Shown: piece after piece, positions 29,549-38,114 of the stretch | Position numbering within the stretch: position 1 is the stretch's first letter | How the letters are laid out: each line of letters opens with the position of its first letter | Source: a virus | Length of the DNA: 64,000 bases | Strand: one strand, 5' to 3' | Virus record (IMG/VR): IMGVR_UViG_3300026118_000002 | Location: 1-64,000 of that record | Program-made: the position numbers and the translations under genes | Notes under the pieces: generated by a model | The model's database searches: none | What the model was told of the DNA's origin: nothing | What the model saw: the letters and a program-made list of their open reading frames with translations, nothing else

Positions 29549-32443
29549 TTGGGTCAAGTTGCCGCAGAATTGGTCGTAGAAGTCCAGGGCCGTGCCGTCA
29601 ACGTTGACGAGATACTCGCGCGCGTGGAGACGGAGGCACGACAGACCGATGCGGCGGCGCAGCAGCTTGCGGCGACGTTTAGCAGCCAGCTCGCCAGTGC
29701 AGGGCAGGCGGGTGCGGCGTCAATCCAACAGGTAGTGGAGGCGTTGCGCACGGCAAGCGCGGCGGCGGGACTTGATGAGTCGCAATTCCTCACATTAGCC
29801 GGGGCGCTCTCGCAAGAGGCGCTCGCGGCGGGTAATGCGGCGCAAGCCGATCAGATTCTTGAGCAGGCACTCCTGTCCGAGTCGCAACGCGCGCAGCAGG
29901 CAACAAGTGCGATCACGCAACTCTCACAGGCTCAACAGCAGCAATCGCAATCGGCTGGGCTTGGCGCGTCCTACGGGAATGCGTTCGCGGGCAGCCTGAC
30001 CAGTATCATTGGTCCGGCAGCGGCAGCGGGCGCAGCGATTCAACTCGTACGTAGCGCGATCGGACAGGCCGAAGAGGGATTCAAGCTTCAGGCGTCATTC
30101 GACCAAGCGCATGCCTCACTTGCGATCCTGCTTAACGGCGTACGCGATAGCGGCGCGGTGTGGGCGGGCGCGGCAGCGTTTGCGGATCGCTACAAGCTGA
30201 CGCAGCAGGAAGTAACCGAGGCGGTTCAAGCATCCTCTCGCGTCATCCGGCAGACCAAAGCGCCAATCGAGGATGTCTTAGGCGCATTCGCACGACTCAA
30301 AGTGCTAGCTCCCGAGAAGTCGTTTCAGGACGCGGCGCGTGCGCTTGGCGAATTGCAGGCAGGACAGACCGGCAGCCTAAATAAGATGTTTAACGTGCCG
30401 CTCGCCTATGCGCACAAGATGAAACAGGAGATCGACGGCGGCGCGGATGCCGTGGTGGTGCTGAATAAATATCTGGATACCACCGGCGTCACGATGGGCG
30501 CGCTCGACGCGCAGACGAAGGGCGCGACCGGCAAGCTCAAGGAAATGGCGCAAGCCAGCGAGCGATTGCAACTTGCTTTGAGCGGCGGATCGGGCGGGCC
30601 GGGACTGGCTCTTATTGACGAGAAGATCGCAATCACGACTGGATTGACCCGCGTGCTGTCGGCAGACACGGCGCAAATGGGACAGAGCATCGTCCAGGCC
30701 GGGCAGCAGGGCAGCACGTCATTCCAGGGACTGATCTCCGCGCTTGGTCCGTTAGGCCCGCTCATCTCACAAGCCACTGGCTACGCGGGCGCGCACGCCG
30801 ATGCACTACGGGCCGATGCGGCAGCGGCTCAGGCACAAGCCACCGCTGCGGCGGAAGCATCACAGGGGATCAATCTCCAATCGTCGGCGATGATTCAGGC
30901 TGCCGCTGCCGCTGAGGCTGCGCGTCAGGCTGCCGCCGATCACGCGATTGCTGTGCAAGACAGCGCGCAAGCATCCGCTGCCGATAGCATCGCTAAGAAC
31001 GAGCAGGCGTCTGTCACCGAACTGCTCACCCTCCAGACCAACAACACGGTTAGCGCCTTTCTTGATCTGAATCCGAATCTGAGCGCGAGCGCGGCGGCGG
31101 CGGCGGCGGCGGCAGCGGGCTACGCCCCCGAGATCGCCAAGCTGATCGAAATGGCGGCGCGGGCGCGAGACGCACGAGGCGAGATCGCAGCACTGAATGC
31201 GCAAGCTGGCATTGCGTCGCGCACTCAGCAGGACTTTCGTGCGGGCGAGAGATCGGGGGGCGAATTTAACACTGCCGCTGATCAGGCGCGCGCGGCGGGC
31301 GCGCGACAGGCACAACTCCGCATCACACAAGAGGCCACCGACGCGGAAGACAAGTACAACCGACAGATCGGTAACTTCGGCCCAGTGCGGGCGCGGATCG
31401 AGTCTGAACTTGCGCTTGCGCGGGCGCGCGGCGACAAGGCAGCCGAATTTAACGCACTCACACAACTTGATCAGCTTGACGATAAAGTAGCAAAAGCGCA
31501 CAAGGCGCGCGGTGGGGCCAAACTCTCCGACACACAGAAACTCGACAACAGCCTCCTTGCACAGCAGGACAAAACCAACAATCAGGCTGAAGACGCCGCG
31601 CTCAAACACGAGAAGAAAATCGAGGCCATAGAACAGGCAGCCTACCAAAAGCGCCTTGACGCTGAGAAAGCATTCAATCAAGACGAACTTGACGCGAACG
31701 CTTCCTTCTACGAGCAACTGGGCTCCGTCGGTAGTAGCGGCAACGCCAAGATCGATCAGCAGCTCCGCAAAGAGTTGAGTGCGCGCCGTGAGAACGCGGT
31801 ACTGGAAGCGCAGAAACTGGGCGGCGATCAGGGCGATGCGTTTCTCAAGGCGAGTGAGGCGGCGATCTCCAAAGAAGGCCAGATCCAAGACAAGATCAAC
31901 AAGGCCAAACAAGAGAAGAACGGCGGGGAAGCGGAGTACCAGGCGGGCATTCTCGCACTGCAAAAGAAGGCTGACGATGCGCGACTCGAATCAATCCGCA
32001 CCGGCGGCAGCCAGATCGAGAATGAGCGCAAGAAGCAACTTGCGGACGAGGATAGCGCGTACCAGGAGCAGACTGGTAAGATTCAGACAGCCGCCGAGCG
32101 CGCACGCGATGCCAAGATTCTTGCCGCCGAGCGATCCGGGAAAGCCATTGACGTAGAGAATTTGAAGTTAGGCAAGCAAGCCGATCTACTTGACCGCATT
32201 GGCGGTGCGGCGGGCGGGCGAACAACCACGCCGCTTGGCACCCCAACGACTGCCGGTGCTGCCCCGCCGGCAGCGCTCGGCGGCGCAACGGTCGCTGGGC
32301 CATCAGGACCGCTTGACCTGAGTGCGCTCTTGTCTAAGCTTGACGAACTGAAAGACGCAGTCGTGGCAGCGGAGCGGCAAGGGGCGCAACAGGTCACAAG
32401 TGCGGTCCGTGGTGCGCAAGCGAGCGGCGGGGTCGCGGGCTGA
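29549..32443 (+). CDS. Tape measure protein, 964 aa
   Basis: The longest gene in the window, Ala/Gln-rich and mostly coiled coil, with a small-residue core (GSLTSIIGPAAAAGAAIQLV) near 160 and a Lys/Glu-rich C-terminal half. It sets tail length. TTG 29549 is the start fitting the frame. The length predicts a tail of roughly 140 nm at the usual 1.5 Angstrom per residue. It ends in a Gly/Pro-rich segment and overlaps the next ATG. Confidence 0.9.
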   Translation: MGQVAAELVVEVQGRAVNVDEILARVETEARQTDAAAQQLAATFSSQLASAGQAGAASIQQVVEALRTASAAAGLDESQFLTLAGALSQEALAAGNAAQADQILEQALLSESQRAQQATSAITQLSQAQQQQSQSAGLGASYGNAFAGSLTSIIGPAAAAGAAIQLVRSAIGQAEEGFKLQASFDQAHASLAILLNGVRDSGAVWAGAAAFADRYKLTQQEVTEAVQASSRVIRQTKAPIEDVLGAFARLKVLAPEKSFQDAARALGELQAGQTGSLNKMFNVPLAYAHKMKQEIDGGADAVVVLNKYLDTTGVTMGALDAQTKGATGKLKEMAQASERLQLALSGGSGGPGLALIDEKIAITTGLTRVLSADTAQMGQSIVQAGQQGSTSFQGLISALGPLGPLISQATGYAGAHADALRADAAAAQAQATAAAEASQGINLQSSAMIQAAAAAEAARQAAADHAIAVQDSAQASAADSIAKNEQASVTELLTLQTNNTVSAFLDLNPNLSASAAAAAAAAAGYAPEIAKLIEMAARARDARGEIAALNAQAGIASRTQQDFRAGERSGGEFNTAADQARAAGARQAQLRITQEATDAEDKYNRQIGNFGPVRARIESELALARARGDKAAEFNALTQLDQLDDKVAKAHKARGGAKLSDTQKLDNSLLAQQDKTNNQAEDAALKHEKKIEAIEQAAYQKRLDAEKAFNQDELDANASFYEQLGSVGSSGNAKIDQQLRKELSARRENAVLEAQKLGGDQGDAFLKASEAAISKEGQIQDKINKAKQEKNGGEAEYQAGILALQKKADDARLESIRTGGSQIENERKKQLADEDSAYQEQTGKIQTAAERARDAKILAAERSGKAIDVENLKLGKQADLLDRIGGAAGGRTTTPLGTPTTAGAAPPAALGGATVAGPSGPLDLSALLSKLDELKDAVVAAERQGAQQVTSAVRGAQASGGVAG

Positions 32444-32823
32444 TGAGCTACTTGACGATGTATGGCAACGTATTCGACGGACTGCCGAATGGCACAGATG
32501 GGCAGGCGCATTGGCAGCCCACGAGTTATGCCGTCAAAGAGAAGCGGGTCAACGTCGTCCTAGAGGCAGCCAACGGCACGCGCAATCTTGTCGAGCGTAG
32601 CGTCTTGAAGCATGTTTGGGAGATCGGATGGGAGCCGACGAACAACGCGACGATGCTGACCTTACGAGGGATCGCGCGCCTCTATACCACATTCACGCTG
32701 ATCGACATAGAGGCGGTATCGTTCACCGCGCAAATCGAAGACGAGTTCGCGCCAGAATGGGCGTTCAATACCCCGGCAGGCGCGGCGTTCTGGAAGTGCA
32801 AACTCGTTATTCACGAGAAATAA
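32443..32823 (+). CDS. Tail tip protein, 126 aa
   Basis: A beta-rich protein with aromatic strands (LTMYGNVFDGLPNG; HVWEIGWEPTNNATM) in the position of small tail-tip proteins after the tape measure gene. Its stop abuts the next ATG. No family is recognised with certainty. Confidence 0.6.
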   Translation: MSYLTMYGNVFDGLPNGTDGQAHWQPTSYAVKEKRVNVVLEAANGTRNLVERSVLKHVWEIGWEPTNNATMLTLRGIARLYTTFTLIDIEAVSFTAQIEDEFAPEWAFNTPAGAAFWKCKLVIHEK

Positions 32824-34320
32824 ATGCCGCTTAGTGACTATCTGCTTGAGATCAAACCTGCCGGTACCTGGATACCCATCGCCGATGGGGATGTGCTCAG
32901 CGTGCGCGGCTCGTGGTCTGTATCGAGCAACGAAAACAGTGGTGTGGCGTTCGGCGACGATACGGATGCGTCAATCTCAGGTGAACTCACACTGAATAAT
33001 TGGTCAAATATCAACCACTTCACGCCAATCCGCTATACCACGACGATGGATGCGGATACAACCAAGACCTTTACCGGTGTGATCACGCGACACGCGCGCG
33101 ACATGAGCAAGATCAGCCTTGACGCGACGGGGATGAAGGCCCTTGTAGCCGCAACCAAGGTGTACTCACCCTCATTCGCGCGCCGACCCGTCGCCACGAA
33201 GACGACAAGTAGCAGCATCGAGAATCCAGCGACAGCCGGCTATGTGGCGGGGCATATCAACTATTTGCTCTTTACCGCCGGCGGATGGCCGTACGAGCAA
33301 GCAGGCAGCAACCCCACAGCGACGTTTTACTACAGTTGCGACCATGCCGTTCTCGCGCCAGACTGGACGTGGGCTGCCGGGGAGGATGCGTGGGCCGAAT
33401 GTTTGCAACTCGCCAAGGATAGCGGCGGGCAGATGTACCAGGACGCGAATGGCGTCGTGCGCTATCGGCAGATCGTCGGCTATGGCGGGCAGACAACGAG
33501 CGACACGTTGACCGAGGGCGACTATGCCGAGATCGAGCAGGTGATTGATCCGGGCTTGATCTTCGCGACCAAGATCACCTGTCAGTACGTGCCACGACGA
33601 CGGCTGGGCTTGCAAGAGATCGCCGACGACACCACACCACACCATATCGAGCCCGGCGAGACGGCGACGATCGTGATCGAACAACAGAATCCCATTGCCT
33701 TCAACGCCGATGGCACACACTCACTTGAAGCCGCAACACCGGGCGGCTCGCAACTCAAGCCGGCAGCGCTCGTGGTTGCGCAGCAGGACGGCACGACGAT
33801 TCAGCAAGGCGCGGGCGGCTATGCGCACACGCTCGACGTGAAGGCTGCGCGGGTCACCATTACGGTGACGAACAATTCAAGCAAGGCATGTACGGTATGG
33901 CGCGTGCGTCTGAACGCCTGCCCGATCGTCGTAGGGGAGGCGGGCAGCGTGTCAGCCGATAGCGGCGCAACGCCGGTGGTTGAGCGCATCCTAGAGCAGT
34001 CGCCGTACATTCAGAACGCGAGCGCGGCGCAGAGAATAGCCGATATGACGCTTGCCTTCTACGGCGCGGCCCGCCCGATGGTGACTGCGCGCGGCTGTGT
34101 GCATATCCCGAGCCGCGCAATCGGTAATGCGCTGTTGCTGACGTGTACGCCGTGGTCTATGAGTGCGCAGAAACATGTCGTGCTCAGTAAATCACATGAT
34201 GACACAGGCGTGAAGGATGATCTGGTTTTGGCGTACGTGGAGGATTTGCCCGCTACGTCGGCGTTTTTCATTGTTGGACATACCTATGTAGCGTCGGATA
34301 ACCGGCTGTTGGGGTGGTGA
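32824..34320 (+). CDS. Baseplate hub-like tail protein, 498 aa
   Basis: The N-terminal 120 residues (GSWSVSSNENSGVAFGDDTD; TTKTFTGVITRHARDMSK) and the middle follow the pattern of tail-hub proteins that resemble gp27 or Tal N-termini. These form the ring at the tail tip. The central part has an inserted beta domain (residues 260-400). No enzyme motif is seen. It is the second gene after the tape measure gene, as expected. Confidence 0.65.
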   Translation: MPLSDYLLEIKPAGTWIPIADGDVLSVRGSWSVSSNENSGVAFGDDTDASISGELTLNNWSNINHFTPIRYTTTMDADTTKTFTGVITRHARDMSKISLDATGMKALVAATKVYSPSFARRPVATKTTSSSIENPATAGYVAGHINYLLFTAGGWPYEQAGSNPTATFYYSCDHAVLAPDWTWAAGEDAWAECLQLAKDSGGQMYQDANGVVRYRQIVGYGGQTTSDTLTEGDYAEIEQVIDPGLIFATKITCQYVPRRRLGLQEIADDTTPHHIEPGETATIVIEQQNPIAFNADGTHSLEAATPGGSQLKPAALVVAQQDGTTIQQGAGGYAHTLDVKAARVTITVTNNSSKACTVWRVRLNACPIVVGEAGSVSADSGATPVVERILEQSPYIQNASAAQRIADMTLAFYGAARPMVTARGCVHIPSRAIGNALLLTCTPWSMSAQKHVVLSKSHDDTGVKDDLVLAYVEDLPATSAFFIVGHTYVASDNRLLGW

Positions 34321-34412
34321 GTGTGGGCAGGATTCTAACCTACCTGACATTGACGGTTCGCGCTCCCCGTCGCATCTGCCCGCATCAGCATAGACTGCGC
34401 GATCACACTCAC
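34317..34412 (-). ncRNA. Candidate leftward small RNA
   Basis: Read leftward, an extended -10 box (TGCTATAAT at 34429-34421) would start an RNA at about 34413. Its 5' end, GTGAGTGTG, pairs perfectly over 9 bp with 34325-34317 at the 3' side. Inside are TCGCGC/GCGCGA and a GGTAGG/CCTGCC hairpin with a 7-base loop just before the closing strand, similar in place to the last hairpin of the 17440 element. There is no terminator T-run. This is the only content of the gap 34321-34433. Confidence 0.35.
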
Positions 34413-34433
34413 TTGAGAGGATTATAGCACAAA

Positions 34434-35915
34434 ATGCCAATCTGGGAGCAATTGCCGGCCTTCTACGCCAACAGTGAGCAGATCGATAGCTCGACTGACC
34501 TGAACCTGATGCGTGTTGCGACTGGGCTGATCGATCGCTGGTCGTATCGCAACGAGCCGGCCTTTGACTCGTCTACAGGCGTGGATCGAATTAACACGCC
34601 TGGCTACTATGATCTTACGACTCCACTCCGTATCTGGTGGGGGTCGGCGCTCTACGTCACTGGCTGCACAACGCTGACAATCGAGGGCTTCGGCGCAAAG
34701 TCCAGCGCCGAACTGCTCAAGGTCTATATCAACGGCACGGACGTGTCGGGGAGCGGTACCGCACTGGGCACGATTACCTTGCCCACTGGCTCGTCTGCCG
34801 CGTTTAGCCAGGCATTCACGGTCACTGGCTTGACCGATGGCACGGTGGTACCGATCGAGATACGGGCTGAGGGCACGCACCTGTCAACGGCGACGTGGGT
34901 GATTATGGATGTCTATTTCAGCGCGATCACGAAGAGCGGATGGGTCGCTGCGCCGTCGTTCGCCGCCGTCGCCGATGCGACCGATCCCGTCAAGCTGAAC
35001 GGGCTGTGCTTCTCACTCCAATGGATGTTCGAGCGCATGCGGCTCATCCCGATGGTGCCCCGACTCGCGCTCTTTTACAACTTAGGCCCGTTCAAAGACC
35101 CCAGCAGTGGCGATCCACAGCACACCAACCGCCCGATGTGGTATGGCTCGATTGGCCGCTACTATGCCAATGCCGAACTACGGATCGCGGGCGTGATCCA
35201 GAGTTTGACCACGACGGGCTACAACTTCACAGTCTATCTGAACGGCACACTCGCCTACACCAGCCCGACCTACGGCATCGGCAGCACCTACCCTGACGTA
35301 CGAATCGCGCTCTCATCCTACACGCTTGGCAGCCGTGTGCGCGTCCACATTCTCGCCAGCGCAACGAATGGCGGGACGAGCAACCCGCTGCGCTTCACCC
35401 GATGGACGTTAGGGATATGCCACGCCTACGCCGATAGTAGCGGCTGGCCGTATGCAACACTGCCTGCGAAGTTCGTGGGACCATCGGCAAGTACGAACGC
35501 CGATGCGCTACGCATCAAGCTCGCGAACCTTGCGACGATTGTGAACAATGCCAAGGCGCGGATCGATGCACGGCCTGAGCAGTGGGCGCGTTCACGGGCG
35601 ATGCGGCGCTACTACACACGCAATACCTTCACGGAGCAGTTACTGGTTGCCCGCGCCCGCCCGCATGTACCACAGCGATCAGGGAGTGAATTGTTTGTCA
35701 AAGGCAAGGATATTAAGGTCGGCTACGGGCCGATCACGGTCACCGTGGATGCGGCGGCGAACGGCTTTGAGAACTACCAATATCAACGCCAAGAGAGTGT
35801 GAGTGGGGCGGAAGCGGGGGCGCTCGTGGCGATGGATGGGCTGAAGGGGCTCGACGTAGGGGAAGCCTACGCGATTTTAGGCGATCCGCTCTACGCTGCC
35901 GAATATATTTCCTAG
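34434..35915 (+). CDS. Tail tip/fibre protein, 493 aa
   Basis: A long, mainly beta protein with two lectin-like or jelly-roll-like parts (LTIEGFGAKSSAELLKVYIN at about 80; YNFTVYLNGTLAYTSPTYG at about 265), each describing an insertion of a short repeat-like strand set. It lies after the hub gene. It probably forms part of the receptor-binding apparatus. GAGAGG is 13 bases before the ATG. Confidence 0.6.
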   Translation: MPIWEQLPAFYANSEQIDSSTDLNLMRVATGLIDRWSYRNEPAFDSSTGVDRINTPGYYDLTTPLRIWWGSALYVTGCTTLTIEGFGAKSSAELLKVYINGTDVSGSGTALGTITLPTGSSAAFSQAFTVTGLTDGTVVPIEIRAEGTHLSTATWVIMDVYFSAITKSGWVAAPSFAAVADATDPVKLNGLCFSLQWMFERMRLIPMVPRLALFYNLGPFKDPSSGDPQHTNRPMWYGSIGRYYANAELRIAGVIQSLTTTGYNFTVYLNGTLAYTSPTYGIGSTYPDVRIALSSYTLGSRVRVHILASATNGGTSNPLRFTRWTLGICHAYADSSGWPYATLPAKFVGPSASTNADALRIKLANLATIVNNAKARIDARPEQWARSRAMRRYYTRNTFTEQLLVARARPHVPQRSGSELFVKGKDIKVGYGPITVTVDAAANGFENYQYQRQESVSGAEAGALVAMDGLKGLDVGEAYAILGDPLYAAEYIS

Positions 35916-36319
35916 GGAGCAGGATGCAACACACACGCACGTTTCAGCGCGTCAATCAGCGCCATGAATGCGGCGGCACTGCGAATATCAGGATCGGTGC
36001 CGTACAGCTCTCGCCAGACAGCACGCGCCCAGCGCACCGGTTCGGCATCATCGGGGATCGGCGGGTCACCACGCATCACGGAGCGGATCATACTCAGCCA
36101 TACGGCACGCCAGACTGCGGTATTCGGCAGCAGAGTCATCGGGCCGACCGACTCGGCGATAGTAGACATGCGCGCAATAACCAGGTCTGGCATGCGGCCC
36201 ATGCGGGCCTGTAGTATAAATTGCTCGCGCTCTACGAGCAAAGCGGCTCGCGCACGAGACTCGGGATTATGACTCAGGGCGAGACCGCCAATGATCACTG
36301 TTAGTTGTTCGATGTTCAT
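35912..36319 (-). CDS. Leftward gene inside the tail operon, 135 aa
   Basis: A mostly helical protein (MNIEQLTVIIGGLALSHN; WRAVWLSMIRSVMRGDPP) encoded against its neighbours. An extended -10 box, TGCTATACT, ends seven bases before ATG 36319, so the message would be leaderless. Such single genes with their own promoter are typical morons, expressed in lysogens. It ends four bases inside the preceding rightward gene. No family is recognised, and no HTH is obvious. Confidence 0.65.
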   Translation of the reverse strand: MNIEQLTVIIGGLALSHNPESRARAALLVEREQFILQARMGRMPDLVIARMSTIAESVGPMTLLPNTAVWRAVWLSMIRSVMRGDPPIPDDAEPVRWARAVWRELYGTDPDIRSAAAFMALIDALKRACVLHPAP

Positions 36320-36325
36320 AGCACC

Positions 36326-36334
36326 AGTATAGCA
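36326..36334 (-). promoter_or_regulatory. Extended -10 promoter of the moron gene
   Basis: Leftward TGCTATACT, with no -35 match. The start falls on or next to the A of ATG 36319. The longer word TTGTGCTATA recurs leftward at 34421-34432 and at 45980-45990. Confidence 0.65.
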
Positions 36335-36344
36335 CAAGAACACA

Positions 36345-37778
36345 ATGCCACCTAGACCCATAGGTAAAAACCGCACCATTCGCCGGATCGACGGTGCCTC
36401 ACAGCAGCCCTTCTCGCTCGCATCGGGCGACGGCGGCGTTATTCCGCAGACCGCACCGCCATCGCCGCCGACGATCGCCGCGCCGACGGGTCTTGCGTTG
36501 ACTACCGCGCTCTACTCAGCCGTCACCCCAGCCGCGCGCATCAGTGCGACCTGGAATGGGCTTGAAAGCTACGACAACGAACTGTACGCCGTGCAAATCT
36601 CCACCGATAGCGCGTTCGCGGTCGCACTGACAGAGACCTATCGCACCGGCGTCAACCAGACGAGCATGCTGATCGACAATCGGCGCGTGAACACACTGTA
36701 CTATGTGCGCGTGGCGGTGATTGTCGGCGACACACAGAGCGATTGGAGCGCGGCGGTCAGTACTACAACTGGGATCGATACGGTCGCACCAAGCCCGCCG
36801 ACGGGCATCACGGCAGCCTTTTTCAATGCTGGCGATCTGCTCATCACATGGACAAATCCAACCGAGACGAACTTCAGAGACGTGGAGGTCACGATCTGGA
36901 CGAGTTCCGCCAAGACAACCCAACTCTGGATTGCCAACACCGCAACCGGGCGCTTCGTCTTCACATCGGGGATGAACGGTCAAGCGACGGCGGGTGTGTA
37001 CGATCCGGCGCTGTATGTCGAACTGCGGTCGCGCAACTGGAATGAGGCGTACAGCGCTGCCGTGAACGCCTCAGCGACGCTCGCGCGACCGACAACCCCT
37101 GCTGGACTCACGTCGAGTTGGGCAGGTGACACCGGGGCGGCTGGCCCCGATTGTACCGTGCGCTGGACCGCACTCGTGAACTACCGCTATTGGCTCACGA
37201 TTGACAGTGTCGCGCGGGCGCTAGGTATCACGGATCAATTTACCGAGACGCTCGACGCGAATCGCACCGATCATAGTGGCACGCCCGATCAAGTGCTGAG
37301 TCTGTCGCTCGTGGCAGTTGACGCGTTAGGGCAGACCAGCGCCGCGCCCGCAATCGCCACAGCGACGAATGCCGCGCCCGCCGCGCCGACCGTCACGCTC
37401 ACACCGGGGTTTTCATTCCTGATCGCAAACGTGACCAGCGCCGCCGCCGCTGATTTCTTGAGTTACGAATATGTCTGGAAGCGCGACGGCACGACCGTGC
37501 GCACGCTACCGAGCCCAGCCGCCCAGCAGCAGTACGAGTTGACTACGACTGAGGATGGTGGACAGCATAGCTGGACGGTCGCCGTACGCCAGAAAGACGT
37601 ATTTGGGCAATTCAGCAGCGCCACCACAAGTAGTGCGGTTGTCTTAGAGGCACTGACGCTCGGCACACTCCGCGCGGGCGCGTACTACTCCGATAGCGAC
37701 GGCGGCACATCGGCGACACTCAAGGCTGCATTGGCAGATGATGTAAGATCATCGGGGGGGGTCGTGTATAGCGCATAG
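36345..37778 (+). CDS. Fibronectin type III tail protein, 477 aa
   Basis: Residues 45-240 contain two FN3-like domains (RISATWNGLESYDNELYAVQ; DTVAPSPPTGITAAFFNAGD; DLLITWTNPTETNFRDVEV), common on tail tips and fibres. Two more beta domains follow. The last 40 residues (LRAGAYYSDSDGGTSATLKA and on) closely resemble the separate 61-residue protein encoded at 37920. It is likely surface-exposed and involved in attachment. Confidence 0.7.
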   Translation: MPPRPIGKNRTIRRIDGASQQPFSLASGDGGVIPQTAPPSPPTIAAPTGLALTTALYSAVTPAARISATWNGLESYDNELYAVQISTDSAFAVALTETYRTGVNQTSMLIDNRRVNTLYYVRVAVIVGDTQSDWSAAVSTTTGIDTVAPSPPTGITAAFFNAGDLLITWTNPTETNFRDVEVTIWTSSAKTTQLWIANTATGRFVFTSGMNGQATAGVYDPALYVELRSRNWNEAYSAAVNASATLARPTTPAGLTSSWAGDTGAAGPDCTVRWTALVNYRYWLTIDSVARALGITDQFTETLDANRTDHSGTPDQVLSLSLVAVDALGQTSAAPAIATATNAAPAAPTVTLTPGFSFLIANVTSAAAADFLSYEYVWKRDGTTVRTLPSPAAQQQYELTTTEDGGQHSWTVAVRQKDVFGQFSSATTSSAVVLEALTLGTLRAGAYYSDSDGGTSATLKAALADDVRSSGGVVYSA

Positions 37779-37792
37779 CGGCACGCGGAATA

Positions 37793-37801
37793 TGCTATAA
37801 T
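37793..37801 (+). promoter_or_regulatory. Extended -10 promoter
   Basis: TGCTATAAT gives a consensus -10 with the TG extension; no -35 match is visible. The start near 37808 would precede a hairpin (GGGCAGC/GCTGTCC) and then the terminator at 37859. Confidence 0.7.
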
Positions 37802-37858
37802 ACACAGCAGGGGCAGCACGCGCGCTGTCCACACACAACTGAATTCATCCGACGATCC

Positions 37859-37899
37859 AACGGGTCGTAACTCTTGCGAGTTACGACCCGTTTTGTTGT
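37859..37899 (+). terminator. Attenuator-like terminator, second copy
   Basis: AACGGGTCGTAACTC pairs perfectly over 15 bp with 37878-37892 around TTGC, followed by TTTGTTGTG. The preceding TTCATCC and CCGACGATCC are also found before the 17544 terminator. The stems of the two copies differ at several positions but keep pairing. It lies between a promoter and the 61-residue gene. Confidence 0.85.
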
Positions 37900-37919
37900 G
37901 TCTGAAAAGAGAAACGCAT

Positions 37920-38105
37920 ATGAAGCCCATCGCACCCACACCGCCCGCCGCGCCGGTCATCCCGGCTCCGCAGGTGCCCGCACTTACGGCGCTACGCGCG
38001 GGGGCGATCTATAAAGACAGCACCGGCAGAAGTAGCGCAGTCTTGGCGGTGCTGAAAGACGACAATCGTGCGGCGGGCAGCCCCGGCATTACCTACGGGC
38101 CGTAG
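37920..38105 (+). CDS. Small fibre-module protein, 61 aa
   Basis: A Pro/Ala-rich start (APTPPAAPVIPAPQVPAL) leads into TALRAGAIYKDSTGRSSAVL and a GITYGP end. This repeats the C-terminal 40 residues of the FN3 protein upstream. It is the first gene after the second attenuator cassette. It may be a free copy of a binding or trimerisation module. Only a weak GAGA ribosome site is seen. Confidence 0.6.
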   Translation: MKPIAPTPPAAPVIPAPQVPALTALRAGAIYKDSTGRSSAVLAVLKDDNRAAGSPGITYGP

Positions 38106-38114
38106 AGGAACAGT

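Noticed and set aside
30860-31963. A 367-codon leftward open frame
   Set aside because: It lies wholly inside the tape measure gene; Ala/Glu-rich coding sequence often leaves the opposite strand open.
34317-34412. A tRNA gene on the minus strand with encoded CCA
   Set aside because: The closing stem and last hairpin look tRNA-like, but there is no D-loop GG, no T-loop TTC and no proper anticodon arm. It is kept only as a small-RNA candidate.
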